The notes: generated by a model from the sequence alone, not told the origin. DNA of 64,000 nucleotides from Akkermansiaceae bacterium UBA5689 (GCA_002420305.1 DIHT01000064.1:9418-73417), one strand, 5' to 3'; shown: positions 9,016-17,822, numbered from the stretch's first letter. A program made the numbers and translations.

Positions 9016-9145
9016 GGAGTGAGATCGCTAAAGCCTTGAGTCTAGAGTATTGTGTTATGCAGAACCTTGGATCTCACTCCTACGATTGACTGCCTGTTAC
9101 TCATACAACCGCGACCCCCTCAGCCAATTTTCAAATTAGTGAAAT
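9016..9145. repeat. Diverged repeat element, copy A (hairpin-forming)
   Basis: It opens with GGAGTGAGATC (9016-9026), which is exactly complementary to GATCTCACTCC (9070-9080), an 11-bp stem with a ~43-base loop. It then has CGATTGACTGCCTGTTAC and a second small inverted repeat TTTTCA...TGAAAT. Copy B (9254-9381) has the same order of blocks. Both lie in the ~490-base gene-free stretch between 8939 and 9431. The 109 bases between the copies show nothing else. Confidence 0.65.
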
Positions 9146-9253
9146 TTATTTTCCGGGTATGTTGTGACACCATGTGACCCAGTAGTTCCCGAGGATGAGG
9201 CTCGAAAAAAAGCAACCTCGACGTCCGGACAAAACCAAGGAGCTACCTCGTTA

Positions 9254-9381
9254 GAGTGAAATATCTGAAGCCTAGGTTGTAGTGTTTTTTTGAGCAGAAA
9301 CTGAATCTCACTCCTTCGATTCATTGCCTGTTCCTGAAATAACCACCCAAGGTGGTGCGATTTTCAAAATTGTGAAAATTA
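9254..9381. repeat. Diverged repeat element, copy B (hairpin-forming)
   Basis: The blocks correspond to copy A: GAGTGAAAT (9254-9262) pairs imperfectly with ATCTCACTCC (9305-9314), then TTCGATTCATTGCCTGTT, and TTTTCA-AAATTG-TGAAAA, a second perfect inverted repeat. The start-to-start spacing from copy A is 238 bases. The stem of copy B has partly decayed while its arm positions are kept. It ends about 50 bases before the membrane protein gene at 9432. Confidence 0.65.
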
Positions 9382-9431
9382 GCATTTCCCTTCTAAGATC
9401 TGAACAACTGTAAACACTTGATTGGTGACCA

Positions 9432-9767
9432 ATGAAACGTTCCGCTTACACAGGAATCCTTGTTCTCATTAATTCCCTTCTTCTTCTCACTCTTTTAGGA
9501 GTGGTGCCGTTTGCATGGATTCTCCGCGATGGACTGGGCCCCAACTCGGTCACGAGCAACGGATTGGATGCATTGGCTCGTGCCTTCACGACTCTCTATG
9601 CAGGTCCCGCCCTCCTCTGCCTATGTGGCCTGCACTTTCTCGTGCGTCACATCCTCCACAAACAAGCGGGTAGGGGGAGCAAGGTCGGCTCTTCCGTCTT
9701 GATTCTGGCATCCGGCCTTCTGTTTGGCGGTATCACGCTTGCCCTTATTGGGTTAGCGTTTGATTAA
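9432..9767 (+). CDS. Small membrane protein of unknown function
   Basis: This 111-residue protein has three likely membrane segments (residues ~7-30, 48-72 and 84-108). The N-terminus MKRSAYTGILVLINSLLLLTLLG is positively charged, then hydrophobic. No conserved motif is recognised; a basic loop LHKQAGRGSK joins the second and third segments. The gene directly follows the two hairpin repeats, which may lie in its leader. The next gene (selB) is convergent. Confidence 0.6.
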   Translation: MKRSAYTGILVLINSLLLLTLLGVVPFAWILRDGLGPNSVTSNGLDALARAFTTLYAGPALLCLCGLHFLVRHILHKQAGRGSKVGSSVLILASGLLFGGITLALIGLAFD

Positions 9768-9881
9768 AGATGCCGGATCATGAGCCCAAGGATCAGAGCA
9801 CGGCAACAATCCCTTCTTTAGCTGCTTCGGCCTCGCAGACAGAACAGGCACCAGCGCGTTAACCTATCGAAAGTTTCACTC

Positions 9882-11819
9882 TCAGGCTAGCGTACGATAG
9901 TCCCCGTCGCGCCTTGTTTTTCCTTCGGCGTCCATCCTTTCGAGCAGAGGCATGATCACACGGCGACTGGTTTCCAGGTGCTGCCGAAGATCGCTGGCGG
10001 TTGCTCGGCCATGCTGATCCAGAAAGGCGAGAACCTGCTCAGAGGCTTTTTTGTGGACGTCGGCAAGAATAACAACCTTCTCACTCAACTCGACGGCCAA
10101 TCCGCTCCTAACAAGAAAGGAGAGGGCGCGCCTTGAATTTCCACATACACACAACTCGGCACGGCCCGGCGGGTTCATCGGGTGACTCTTCAAGGCCTCT
10201 TGGATATGGTCAGCAGCTTGCCGCACCTCAGCTTCGAGGGTCGGCGTAAAGGAATCATTGGCAATATACGTGCCATGCTGGGACACCTGTCGATCCTTCA
10301 GACTCTCAAGGAGGGCGTCAAATATTGCCGGATCGGGAAGAAGCTGAATAATACCCAGTCGAAGGTCCTCGAGGGATAACCCGGGAAGATCGGGATGCTT
10401 CTTATGGTAGGCACCCACTAGATTACAGGCACGATCAAGAACAGATTCCCACCAGGAGAGATCACAGAGATAAGAAGAAATCTTACCGATCCTCTCAGCG
10501 GCCAGCATTTCCTCCACCGTAGTATCTACCTCCTGTTCTGAATACTTGAACCGTGAGGCCTCCTCAGCAAAATCAACCAGGCGGTCTCGCTCGATCACGG
10601 ATGCTAGCAGAAGCGAAAGATCCTCAAGACCATCAGCACGGGTTCTGAGAAAGCGAATTTGTTCCTCGGTTCCTATTCTTTTTCGACTGGCAGCGGCATC
10701 GAGAATTACTCCTCCTCCAAGGGTTGCCTCACCCGACCAGTCCCGAAGAACAAGGCGATCCCCAACCATCATCGCGTGTGGCTCATCCAGTCGGAGCTGT
10801 GCGAGTGCTACCTCCCCCGGAGATAACGACTTTTGCTCTATGAGGAACATACGGGCACCTATAACTCCTGAGCCATGGTGCACCCTCACCCTTCTTCCTG
10901 AGGGAAGGTCGCGCTTTGTCCCTAGTTGCCCCGGAATAGTCCGCTCCATTCTTGTGACCTGGATGTTAATGGTGTCATGGGGTGGCGGGGCCCCTACAGC
11001 GGTTAGAAGGGTTCCTCTTCGAACCCCCGATCGTTCCCTTGTCCCAACGTGGAGATCGGGAACACTGAGTGCAGTCCGCATACCGGGCTCAGCTCGCTCG
11101 ACCGCGGCACTATGATTCTGAATAGCGCGGACATGGGTGCTGAGTCCAGATGGTTGAAGGGTGAGTTGATCTCCAACATCCAAGGCGCCTCCCGAAAGTG
11201 TTCCGGTAACGACCGTTCCTATTCCTTTCACTGAAAAGGCCCGGTCTACTGGGAGAAGTGGCTTGCCGAAGTTCGGGGCGGAAGGAGCGGTGGCGAGCTG
11301 AGTGCTCAAAGCCTCACGAAGAACATCAATGCCATCTCCAGTCGTTGACGAAACGGGGATTACAGGAGCCTGTTCCAGAATAGTGCCGCTGAGGCCATCC
11401 TTCACGAACTCCAACGAGAACTCGAGGTCCTCAGCAAGATCAGATTTAGTGAGAGCAACAACAGCCCTTTCAACTCCCAGATAGGTCAGGATATGAAGGT
11501 GCTCTTCGGATTGAGGCATCCAGCCGTCATCGGCTGCAACCACAAAAAGGGCTACATCCATTCCGCCCACACCGGCAACCATGTTATTGACGAAATCTGC
11601 ATGGCCGGGAACATCAACGATCCCAAGTTCCATGACGTTCCCTTGCCCTGCGGGATTTGGCAGCGTTAGGTGCGCAAAGCCCAATTCAATTGTCACACCC
11701 CTGCGCTGCTCTTCCGGCAGGCGATCGGGATCAGTGCCTGTAAGGGCCCTCACCAGAGAGGATTTCCCATGATCAATATGACCTGCAGTCCCTAGAATAA
11801 AGTGCTGCTTACTACTCAT
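9882..11819 (-). CDS. selB: Selenocysteine-specific elongation factor SelB
   Basis: The 645-residue GTPase delivers Sec-tRNA(Sec) to UGA codons marked by a SECIS hairpin. The G1 loop GHIDHGKSS is at residues 13-21, the switch I segment RRGVTIELGFAHL at 39-51 (the GxTIELGFA form distinguishes SelB from EF-Tu), G3 DVPGH at 69-73 and G4 TKSD at 124-127. EF-Tu-like beta domains follow (GIGTVVTGTLSGG), then ~260 C-terminal residues of winged-helix repeats that bind SECIS RNA, ending in a typical HTH segment (ATASDLRQHLETSRRVIMPLLERMD). The ATG at 11819 is chosen because it begins just before the P-loop strand. It overlaps the upstream IF-1-like gene by 8 bases, implying coupled translation. No selA, selC or selD was found in the window. 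Confidence 0.96.
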   Translation of the reverse strand: MSSKQHFILGTAGHIDHGKSSLVRALTGTDPDRLPEEQRRGVTIELGFAHLTLPNPAGQGNVMELGIVDVPGHADFVNNMVAGVGGMDVALFVVAADDGWMPQSEEHLHILTYLGVERAVVALTKSDLAEDLEFSLEFVKDGLSGTILEQAPVIPVSSTTGDGIDVLREALSTQLATAPSAPNFGKPLLPVDRAFSVKGIGTVVTGTLSGGALDVGDQLTLQPSGLSTHVRAIQNHSAAVERAEPGMRTALSVPDLHVGTRERSGVRRGTLLTAVGAPPPHDTINIQVTRMERTIPGQLGTKRDLPSGRRVRVHHGSGVIGARMFLIEQKSLSPGEVALAQLRLDEPHAMMVGDRLVLRDWSGEATLGGGVILDAAASRKRIGTEEQIRFLRTRADGLEDLSLLLASVIERDRLVDFAEEASRFKYSEQEVDTTVEEMLAAERIGKISSYLCDLSWWESVLDRACNLVGAYHKKHPDLPGLSLEDLRLGIIQLLPDPAIFDALLESLKDRQVSQHGTYIANDSFTPTLEAEVRQAADHIQEALKSHPMNPPGRAELCVCGNSRRALSFLVRSGLAVELSEKVVILADVHKKASEQVLAFLDQHGRATASDLRQHLETSRRVIMPLLERMDAEGKTRRDGDYRTLA

Positions 11820-12039
11820 CAGGATGTTCTGCGATTCCGGCAATCCTGCCTTTTTCAAAGTCAAACGGTGTCATCTCCAGGCAGACCTGAACCCCGGGAG
11901 CAAGGGAGCAGGCAAGATCCGCTAGACGACCCGGTAGATGTCCAACGATAGATTTACCGTTCATCAGCTCCACAAGGTAAACCCGTTTGGAACGCGCTTT
12001 CCGTATAATACCACTGGTTTCGATGGGGGGGTCGGGCAT
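11812..12039 (-). CDS. infA: IF-1-like small S1/OB-fold protein coupled to selB
   Basis: This 75-residue protein has the IF-1 pattern: a strand-1 region (SGIIRKARSKRVYLVELMNG), the GHLPGR counterpart of the IF-1 H.SG.(M)R segment, and the conserved end MTPFDFEKGRIAGI (IF-1: .PYDL.KGRI). IF-1 binds the A site of the 30S subunit during initiation. Here the basic IF-1 segment before the last strands (R-K/N-IRI) is replaced by LADLACSLAPG, so some rRNA contacts may be lost; it may be a divergent paralogue and not the main IF-1. It is the first gene of a two-gene unit: its stop lies 8 bases inside selB. A role in selenocysteine decoding is suggested only by this coupling. Confidence 0.75.
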   Translation of the reverse strand: MPDPPIETSGIIRKARSKRVYLVELMNGKSIVGHLPGRLADLACSLAPGVQVCLEMTPFDFEKGRIAGIAEHPDE

Positions 12040-12385
12040 GAGACCCGAAGATGATGGAAGATTGAGATCGAGACTGCAATCGCTTTAGGGCCAGAGGCTC
12101 AGGAAGGGTCGAGATCAGGATAATTAATGCAGCGTCCCGAAAGCAACCGGGCGAGCAGAGTGCAGAACAAGAGTGGGTTCTCGGCAAAGGTAGCCGGTTC
12201 TGAAACAAGTCCGTCGATTTGATATAGTCTCTCCGCTCTTATAGCGGGAAAGAGGACCTCCTAAGGTCCGTCGTGGGCACTCCCTGTGCTTTGAACTACG
12301 CCCGACTTGACTCCTCCGATTGCGGAAGCATTATGTCGGCACAGCGAAGTGCGGTTTTTCCCGCCTTCAGCATTGTCCGTTAATC
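12040..12385 (+). other. Intergenic stretch with a run of small hairpins
   Basis: Between the divergent IF-1-like gene and a lipoprotein gene. From 12233 several stem-loops follow each other: CCGCT/AGCGG (12233-12247), GGACCT/AGGTCC (12254-12269), GTCG.GGGC/GCCCGAC (12270-12306, enclosing GCAC/GTGC), and GCAC/GTGC followed by GGTTTTT (12339-12359). The end resembles a weak terminator. It may be a structured leader or small RNA of the lipoprotein gene; no known riboswitch class and no tRNA(Sec) fold was recognised. Confidence 0.3.
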
Positions 12386-12784
12386 ATGAAGAACAAGCAT
12401 ATCCCTTTTCTGCTGAGTCTCATCGCGGCATTGATGAGTTCCTGCTACTATCCTTACCCCAACCCCAACGGAGCCCGCGGAGGATACCCTGATCCAGCCC
12501 CAGGACAGGACATCACGTCCGGACAGCAGGCCGACGTCCGGGACGCTCGCGAACGCATTCCGAGTGAGCTAAACGCGGGAGACCCTGCCCCGGATCCTCA
12601 AACACCGGCCACCGAACCCCCTCCTCGTCAGGACTACAGGGTCGCAGTACCCATCCCCGGTAAGGAGGGCTTCGTCTTCAATCCATTTACCAATGACCCG
12701 GTCGACGTAAGGGCCATTCCATCAGGTACCCTCGTGCGTGATCCAAACGATCCCGATCCGGACCACAAGTTCCGGGTGCCCTGA
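12386..12784 (+). CDS. Pro-rich lipoprotein
   Basis: The 132-residue protein starts MKNKHIPFLLSLIAALMSSC, a lipoprotein signal peptide with Cys20 as the lipidation site. The mature chain is rich in Pro, Asp and Gly (YYPYPNPNG, PQTPATEPPPRQD), then a short folded-looking part with the sequence VAVPIPGKEGFVFNPFTNDPVDVRAIPSGTLV RDP. That ending resembles small secreted proteins of unknown function common in Verrucomicrobia. No catalytic motif. The start at 12386 is chosen for the signal peptide; the frame is open back to 12320. It lies directly upstream of tyrA but ~75 bases away. Confidence 0.7.
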   Translation: MKNKHIPFLLSLIAALMSSCYYPYPNPNGARGGYPDPAPGQDITSGQQADVRDARERIPSELNAGDPAPDPQTPATEPPPRQDYRVAVPIPGKEGFVFNPFTNDPVDVRAIPSGTLVRDPNDPDPDHKFRVP

Positions 12785-12859
12785 AACATCGCTCTGACCG
12801 CCAGATGAGCTACAGAAGGCCTTGTCAGAGTGACCGGGCCCTGTTTTCTTCATATCCGC

Positions 12860-13720
12860 GTGACTGAATTTTGCCGCATCGCAGTCTTGGGTCCCGGCGT
12901 CCTTGGGGGATCTGTTGCCTTGGCATTGCGCGAAAGGCATCCAAACCGGTCTGTGGTACTCTGGGGAAGAAATTCAGCCCGGGTCGACGAAATTAGGAGC
13001 TCTGGTTGGCCCCACGTCACCGACATTCTTGAAGAGGCCGTCACAGATGCCGACCTTGTCATTCTGGCTGTTCCGGTTGAGTGCCTCGAAGATCTGGGCC
13101 GAAGGATCCTGACCGTTGGCCTCAGGAAGGGCGTCTGTGTGACCGATGTAGGCAGCGTGAAGGCCTGGCCGCACCAATCGCTCGGTCAGCTCATGGACTC
13201 GGAAGGTATCTGCTTTATTGGGAGTCACCCAATGGCTGGCTCGGAGAGGACTGGATTCGGCGCAGCCGACGCAGACCTGTTTCTTGGGGCCTCTTGTATT
13301 CTTACCAACGAACATCAGCAGCCAGAGGAATCGGTGACACAACTCGCCAAATTCTGGGAGGACCTAGGCGCCACGACCACAGTGATGAATGCCGAGGAGC
13401 ACGACCGACTTGTCGGACGTATTAGCCACCTTCCGCACGTTCTCTCTACTGTATGTGCGCTCACAGCTCTGGAAAGGGTCGAGGATGGCCGCTTTTCCGG
13501 ACAAGGACTCCGTGATACCAGCAGGGTGGCGGCCGGGGACCCCGCGATGTGGGCCGAAATTCTCCTTCAGAACCGTTCTCAGATACTCGACCCCATACGG
13601 GAAGCCGCCTCAACTCTCTCCCAGATGGCCGAAGACCTGAGAAAACAGGATCGAGCCGCGATCTTGAAGGCCCTTGCGGAGGGTCAAATCAGACGCAGAG
13701 CACTTGATCGCAAAGAGTAA
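12860..13720 (+). CDS. tyrA: Prephenate dehydrogenase
   Basis: The enzyme converts prephenate to 4-hydroxyphenylpyruvate with NAD(P)+ in tyrosine synthesis. The Rossmann motif is at the N-terminus (IAVLGPGVLGGSVALAL). The active-site segment GSHPMAGSERTGFGAADADLF matches the HPMAGSE motif of the family, with the RISHLPH His used in catalysis. It is 286 residues from the GTG at 12860; a GTG at 12830 is also possible but adds a non-conserved extension. The stop TAA overlaps the ATG of aroA by one base (TAATG), so tyrA, aroA, cmk and plsC form an operon linking aromatic amino acid, nucleotide and lipid synthesis. Confidence 0.93.
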   Translation: MTEFCRIAVLGPGVLGGSVALALRERHPNRSVVLWGRNSARVDEIRSSGWPHVTDILEEAVTDADLVILAVPVECLEDLGRRILTVGLRKGVCVTDVGSVKAWPHQSLGQLMDSEGICFIGSHPMAGSERTGFGAADADLFLGASCILTNEHQQPEESVTQLAKFWEDLGATTTVMNAEEHDRLVGRISHLPHVLSTVCALTALERVEDGRFSGQGLRDTSRVAAGDPAMWAEILLQNRSQILDPIREAASTLSQMAEDLRKQDRAAILKALAEGQIRRRALDRKE

Positions 13721-15042
13721 TGAATTCGTCTCATTCCCTAACAATTCATCCTGCTGAAGGTTTTTCCACAGAACTTACGGTGCCCGGCGACAAGAGCATC
13801 TCGCACCGGGCCGCGATCATTGCAGGTCTCGCGAATGGCCCCTGCCGAGTTCGCAATTACCTCCCTAGTGAAGATTGCCTCAACACTCTGAGGGCAATGG
13901 AGAGCCTTGGCGTAATATGTGAGTCTATCGAGGCTAATCAATACGGCCCAACTGAGTTCATAATACATGGCACCTCGATGAGCCTTTCCAGTCCGTCCAC
14001 GGTCATCGACTGCGGGAATTCTGGAACAGGTATGCGACTGCTCGCCGGCATTCTGGCGGGTCAAAATTTTGAAAGCACTCTCACAGGCGACGCCTCCCTT
14101 TGCTCTCGTCCGATGGGCAGAATAATTAGACCCCTTGAAGGTATGGGCGCCCATCTCCGGGCAACAGGAGACAAGGAAGGGTGCGCACCACTAATGTTTC
14201 ACGGTCGGACGCTTTCTCCTATCCGCTATGTTATGCCAGTAGCAAGCGCACAGGTTAAAAGCGCCGTTCTCCTTGCCGGGCTGTTTGCGCATGGAACGAC
14301 CTCGGTGGAACAACCCGCCACCACGAGGGATCATACGGAGCGGATGCTCTCTGACTTCGGCATCCAACTTGGTTACGAGGAGAACGAGATTAGTATCGAA
14401 GGTGGTCAGATTCCTCAAGCCTGTAACTTGGATATCCCAGGCGATATCTCCAGTGCGGCCTTCTGGCTGGTCGCGGCCGCCGCCAACAAAAACTCGGAAC
14501 TGACACTCAGGGGAGTGGGACTGAACCCGACGAGGACGGCCATACTGAAGGTTCTTCTCAGGATGGGTGCGCAAATCCATCAGTCCGTTACGACCGAAGG
14601 GAATGGAGAGCCGGCTGGCGATCTTGAGGTTCATGCAAGTGAGCTTCAAGGGACTGAAATATCCGGAAGAGAAATACCCAATCTTATCGACGAAATTCCT
14701 ATCCTTGCTGTAGCAGGCGCCCTTGCACTGGGCACAATGTGCATCAGGGATGCTGCGGAATTGCGGGTCAAGGAAAGTGACCGAATTCGCACCGTCGTAG
14801 AAAGCCTTCAAGCTATGGGTGCCAATGTCACAGAGCATGATGATGGAATGACAATCGAGGGAGGAGCAAAGCTTCGCGGCGCGAATTTGGATTGCTTCGG
14901 AGATCACCGGATCGCAATGGCCTTCAGTGTAGCGGGGTTATTTGCTGACGGGGAAACCATCATCCGGAATACTGAATGCATCGCCACTTCTTACCCGGGG
15001 TTCGAGGACGACTTCAGCAGGGTCTGCGGCAGCAGAAGATAA
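13720..15042 (+). CDS. aroA: 3-phosphoshikimate 1-carboxyvinyltransferase (EPSP synthase)
   Basis: The 440-residue enzyme transfers the enolpyruvyl group of PEP to shikimate-3-phosphate, in the last but one step to chorismate. PGDKSISHR (N-terminus) with the catalytic Lys, DCGNSGTGMR, the SQVKSA-like SAQVKSAVLLAGL segment, and IDEIPILAVAGA plus RVKESDR with ASP/GLU metal-like residues are all present. It overlaps tyrA by one base and precedes cmk by six bases. The length agrees with the family (~430). The protein lies in the cytoplasm. Confidence 0.96.
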   Translation: MNSSHSLTIHPAEGFSTELTVPGDKSISHRAAIIAGLANGPCRVRNYLPSEDCLNTLRAMESLGVICESIEANQYGPTEFIIHGTSMSLSSPSTVIDCGNSGTGMRLLAGILAGQNFESTLTGDASLCSRPMGRIIRPLEGMGAHLRATGDKEGCAPLMFHGRTLSPIRYVMPVASAQVKSAVLLAGLFAHGTTSVEQPATTRDHTERMLSDFGIQLGYEENEISIEGGQIPQACNLDIPGDISSAAFWLVAAAANKNSELTLRGVGLNPTRTAILKVLLRMGAQIHQSVTTEGNGEPAGDLEVHASELQGTEISGREIPNLIDEIPILAVAGALALGTMCIRDAAELRVKESDRIRTVVESLQAMGANVTEHDDGMTIEGGAKLRGANLDCFGDHRIAMAFSVAGLFADGETIIRNTECIATSYPGFEDDFSRVCGSRR

Positions 15043-15048
15043 TAGGCT

Positions 15049-15732
15049 ATGCAGAAACAACACACACGGTTTGACGCAATCGCAATCGATGGACCTGCCG
15101 CATCGGGCAAAAGCACCGTTGCCAAGCTCCTTGCCCAGACTCTTGAGCTCACAATGGTTAATTCCGGAGAGATGTATCGGGCGGTGACGCTCTCTGTTCT
15201 GCAGCATGGAGCGAACCCATCTAGCGCCGATGAGGTTTCATCGATTCTCAAAGAGTTGGAGATATCCTGCATTGTAGAAGACAGAGCCTCTCGTATTCTG
15301 ATTAGCGGAGCCCATCCTGGGGAGGCTCTCCGGTCGGAGACAGTAAACGCCTCGGTGTCCGCGGTGTCCGCGATCCCCGAGGTCAGACGAAAATTGGTTG
15401 ACCTTCAACGCAGTCTGCTGAACCAAAGTGACCTCGTCATGGAAGGGCGGGACATTGGGTCGGTCGTTTTTCCTGAGACTCCCTACAAAATCTATATTGA
15501 AGCTTCAGAGTCAGTCCGTAACAAACGGCGAGCCGATGAAGGGCTCAGCGATTCGGTCAGTGAACGCGACCGGCTCGACCGAACTAGAAAAACAGCCCCA
15601 CTGGTTGTGCCAGATGGGGCCGTGGTCATTGACAGTTCCCAGATGACCATTAACGAGGTCGTGGAGCAGTCGCTAGGCAATCTGCGAGAGCTCGGTTGGT
15701 TTGCCCGGAACTCCCAACTCAAGGAGGAATGA
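15049..15732 (+). CDS. cmk: Cytidylate kinase
   Basis: The 227-residue enzyme phosphorylates CMP and dCMP with ATP. The P-loop IDGPAASGKSTVAKLLAQ is at residues 14-31, and the CMP-binding segment NSGEMYRAVT follows. MEGRDIGSVVFP carries the conserved Arg/Asp pair, and RRADEG and SERDRLDRTR complete the lid and LID-arm. The family shows 220-230 residues. It sits between aroA (6 bases upstream) and plsC, which starts inside its stop (ATGA overlap). Confidence 0.95.
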   Translation: MQKQHTRFDAIAIDGPAASGKSTVAKLLAQTLELTMVNSGEMYRAVTLSVLQHGANPSSADEVSSILKELEISCIVEDRASRILISGAHPGEALRSETVNASVSAVSAIPEVRRKLVDLQRSLLNQSDLVMEGRDIGSVVFPETPYKIYIEASESVRNKRRADEGLSDSVSERDRLDRTRKTAPLVVPDGAVVIDSSQMTINEVVEQSLGNLRELGWFARNSQLKEE

Positions 15733-16349
15733 AAACTCTCTACTGGATAGCAAGAGCGCTCGCGCGATCAACTTTTTCAGCAACTGGGGGCGGACTTGAG
15801 GTGGTTGGGGCCGATAAGAGACTCCACCAGGGTGGTGCCATCATTGCGGCAAACCACACAAGCTACCTTGACCCTCCAATCGTCGCTGCGACCTATGAGA
15901 CGCCGGTTGCTTTTCTCGCCCGGAAGACTCTGTTCCGTAACTTTGGAGCGTGGCTCTACCCGAGGCTGAATGCATTCCCAATTGACCGGGATCATGCGGA
16001 TCTCCAAACGATTAAATCGATCCTTAAAAAACTCCGGATGGGCCAGCGCGTGATGATGTTTCCGGAGGGCACTCGGAGTGAAGATGGCAAACTTACTGAG
16101 GCCAAGCCTGGCATTGGCATGTTGGTTGCAAAGAGCGGCGTGCCCGTGCAGCCGGTTCATATTCTCGGGGCCTATGAGGCCTTTCCAAAGGGTGGCAAGT
16201 TTCGACCTCAAAGGATTCAGGTTCGAATTGGTGATCCAGTGGTATTTGATCCCGCCGATCTCAAGGAAAAGTCCCGGGAAGCCTACCAACGAATCGCAGA
16301 TCAACTGATGTCGGCCATTGCAGCGCTCGGAGAAGACGATCCTGCATGA
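15729..16349 (+). CDS. plsC: 1-acyl-sn-glycerol-3-phosphate acyltransferase
   Basis: The 206-residue membrane-associated enzyme acylates lysophosphatidic acid to phosphatidic acid. The HX4D motif is NHTSYLDP, followed by ARKTLFRNFGAWL, the FPEGTRSEDG motif that binds the acyl-acceptor, and PVQPVHI. The start ATG at 15729 overlaps the cmk stop codon (ATGA), so translation is probably coupled; an earlier in-frame GTG at 15696 would extend into cmk. It is the last gene of the tyrA-aroA-cmk-plsC operon and is convergent with gatA. Confidence 0.92.
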   Translation: MKTLYWIARALARSTFSATGGGLEVVGADKRLHQGGAIIAANHTSYLDPPIVAATYETPVAFLARKTLFRNFGAWLYPRLNAFPIDRDHADLQTIKSILKKLRMGQRVMMFPEGTRSEDGKLTEAKPGIGMLVAKSGVPVQPVHILGAYEAFPKGGKFRPQRIQVRIGDPVVFDPADLKEKSREAYQRIADQLMSAIAALGEDDPA

Positions 16350-16376
16350 CGCTGGATTCGCGTGGCGGAGGGGAGC

Positions 16377-17813
16377 TTACCCTGCATCCCGTAGCTGTTC
16401 CCAAGCCCGACCAGCTCGCAAAATTATTGATTCGGCGAGATGTGGCCCAAGAATTTGTAGTCCGACCGGAAGTTGACTCCCCTCACGCTCGACCGTGCCG
16501 CACGGGACACTGATTCCGCAAATTCCTGCAAGGTTGGCACTGATGGTGTACACATCTGCGAGATAGTCCTCCAGAGGAGCTTCGGAGTGCTCACCAATCT
16601 TTCTGGCGGGGGTGGGGCTCACAGGGCCCATAATCACATCAACATTCTTGAAGGCCTCCTTGTATTCTCCCTGGATCAAGGTCCGTGCCTTCTGCGCCTT
16701 GAGATAGTATTTGCCGCTATAACCAGAACTAAGCACATAGGTGCCAAGAATAATACGGCGCTTCACTTCCGGCCCAAAACCCTCCGCGCGGCTATCCCGA
16801 TACATAGGGATAATCCCGTCCCCGTTATCGATACGCTTGCCGTATCTGACACCGTCATAACGACTAAGATTCGAGGACGCCTCCGCAGGAGCAAGGATAT
16901 AATAAACCGCCACCGCATACGCGGTAGACGGGAGTGAGATCTCTACCAATTCAGCGCCTTGTCCTTCGAGCACACCGAGTGCCTCCTCCACTCTGGCGCG
17001 CACGCCAGAATCAAGAGCTTCATCCGCAAAGAATTCGCGGGGGAGGCCAATGCGCATCCCTGCAATTCCCTCATCAAGAGCACTAGCGTAGTCAGGAACT
17101 TCAGCAGGGAGACAGGTCGAATCCTTGGGGTCGTTACCGGCAATGGCCTGAAGCAACAGCGCTGCGTCTTCTACCGTCTTTGTGACGGGGCCAATCTGAT
17201 CTAATGAGGAAGCAAAGGCGACGAGGCCGTAACGAGAGACGCGACCGTATGAAGGCTTGAGTCCAACAACCCCGCAATGACTCGCGGGCTGGCGAATCGA
17301 TCCACCGGTATCAGATCCGAGTGCTGCCACAGCCATATCCGCGGCCACCACTGCTGCTGAACCACCCGACGATCCGCCGGGAATGCGGCTTGTGTCGTGA
17401 GGGTTCCGGGTTTGCTTGAGTGCAGAATTCTCAGTCGAAGAGCCCATTGCGAACTCATCAAGGTTGGTCCGACCATACAGAACTGCTCCAGCCTCCTTCA
17501 GCATGGCGGACACGGTGGCATCGTAAGGCGCAAGATAACCGCTTTCGAGAAAACGAGACCCACAACTACAGGGGTGCTCCAAGGCGTTGATGTTGTCCTT
17601 TAATGCGATAGGTATTCCTCCTAGGGGCAGGGAGAGATCTGCGGCTTCAGCCTCCATGACAGCCCGTTCGAAATCTGAGCTGAGGTATCCACCAATGGTA
17701 TCGTCGCGAGCAGAAATTGCGGTAGCTACCGATTCGACAATTTCGCGTGAGGTCGTCTCTCCATCGAGAAGCATTCTTCGCAAGGTTGCGATACTGTAGC
17801 TGGCAAGGTTCAC
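16377..17813 (-). CDS. gatA: Glutamyl-tRNA(Gln)/aspartyl-tRNA(Asn) amidotransferase subunit A
   Basis: The 478-residue amidase subunit hydrolyses glutamine and supplies ammonia to GatB. The catalytic Lys lies in IALKDNINA, the Ser-cisSer-Lys triad segment is GGSSGGSAA followed by ALGSDTGGSIRQPA with the nucleophile Ser, and the C-terminus contains the conserved GPVSPTPA and INCGISVPCG-like ANLAGICGISVPCG. It lies 9 bases after gatC on the same strand. gatB is not in the window. A tRNA-Gln(UUG) at 50324-50398 would be a natural substrate if the organism lacks glutaminyl-tRNA synthetase. Confidence 0.96.
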   Translation of the reverse strand: MNLASYSIATLRRMLLDGETTSREIVESVATAISARDDTIGGYLSSDFERAVMEAEAADLSLPLGGIPIALKDNINALEHPCSCGSRFLESGYLAPYDATVSAMLKEAGAVLYGRTNLDEFAMGSSTENSALKQTRNPHDTSRIPGGSSGGSAAVVAADMAVAALGSDTGGSIRQPASHCGVVGLKPSYGRVSRYGLVAFASSLDQIGPVTKTVEDAALLLQAIAGNDPKDSTCLPAEVPDYASALDEGIAGMRIGLPREFFADEALDSGVRARVEEALGVLEGQGAELVEISLPSTAYAVAVYYILAPAEASSNLSRYDGVRYGKRIDNGDGIIPMYRDSRAEGFGPEVKRRIILGTYVLSSGYSGKYYLKAQKARTLIQGEYKEAFKNVDVIMGPVSPTPARKIGEHSEAPLEDYLADVYTISANLAGICGISVPCGTVEREGSQLPVGLQILGPHLAESIILRAGRAWEQLRDAG

Positions 17814-17822
17814 AAGGCGGTT

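Noticed and set aside
12040..12385. tRNA(Sec) gene (selC) next to selB
   Set aside because: No 8-bp acceptor/T-arm fold with a TCA anticodon and TTCGA T-loop was found on either strand.
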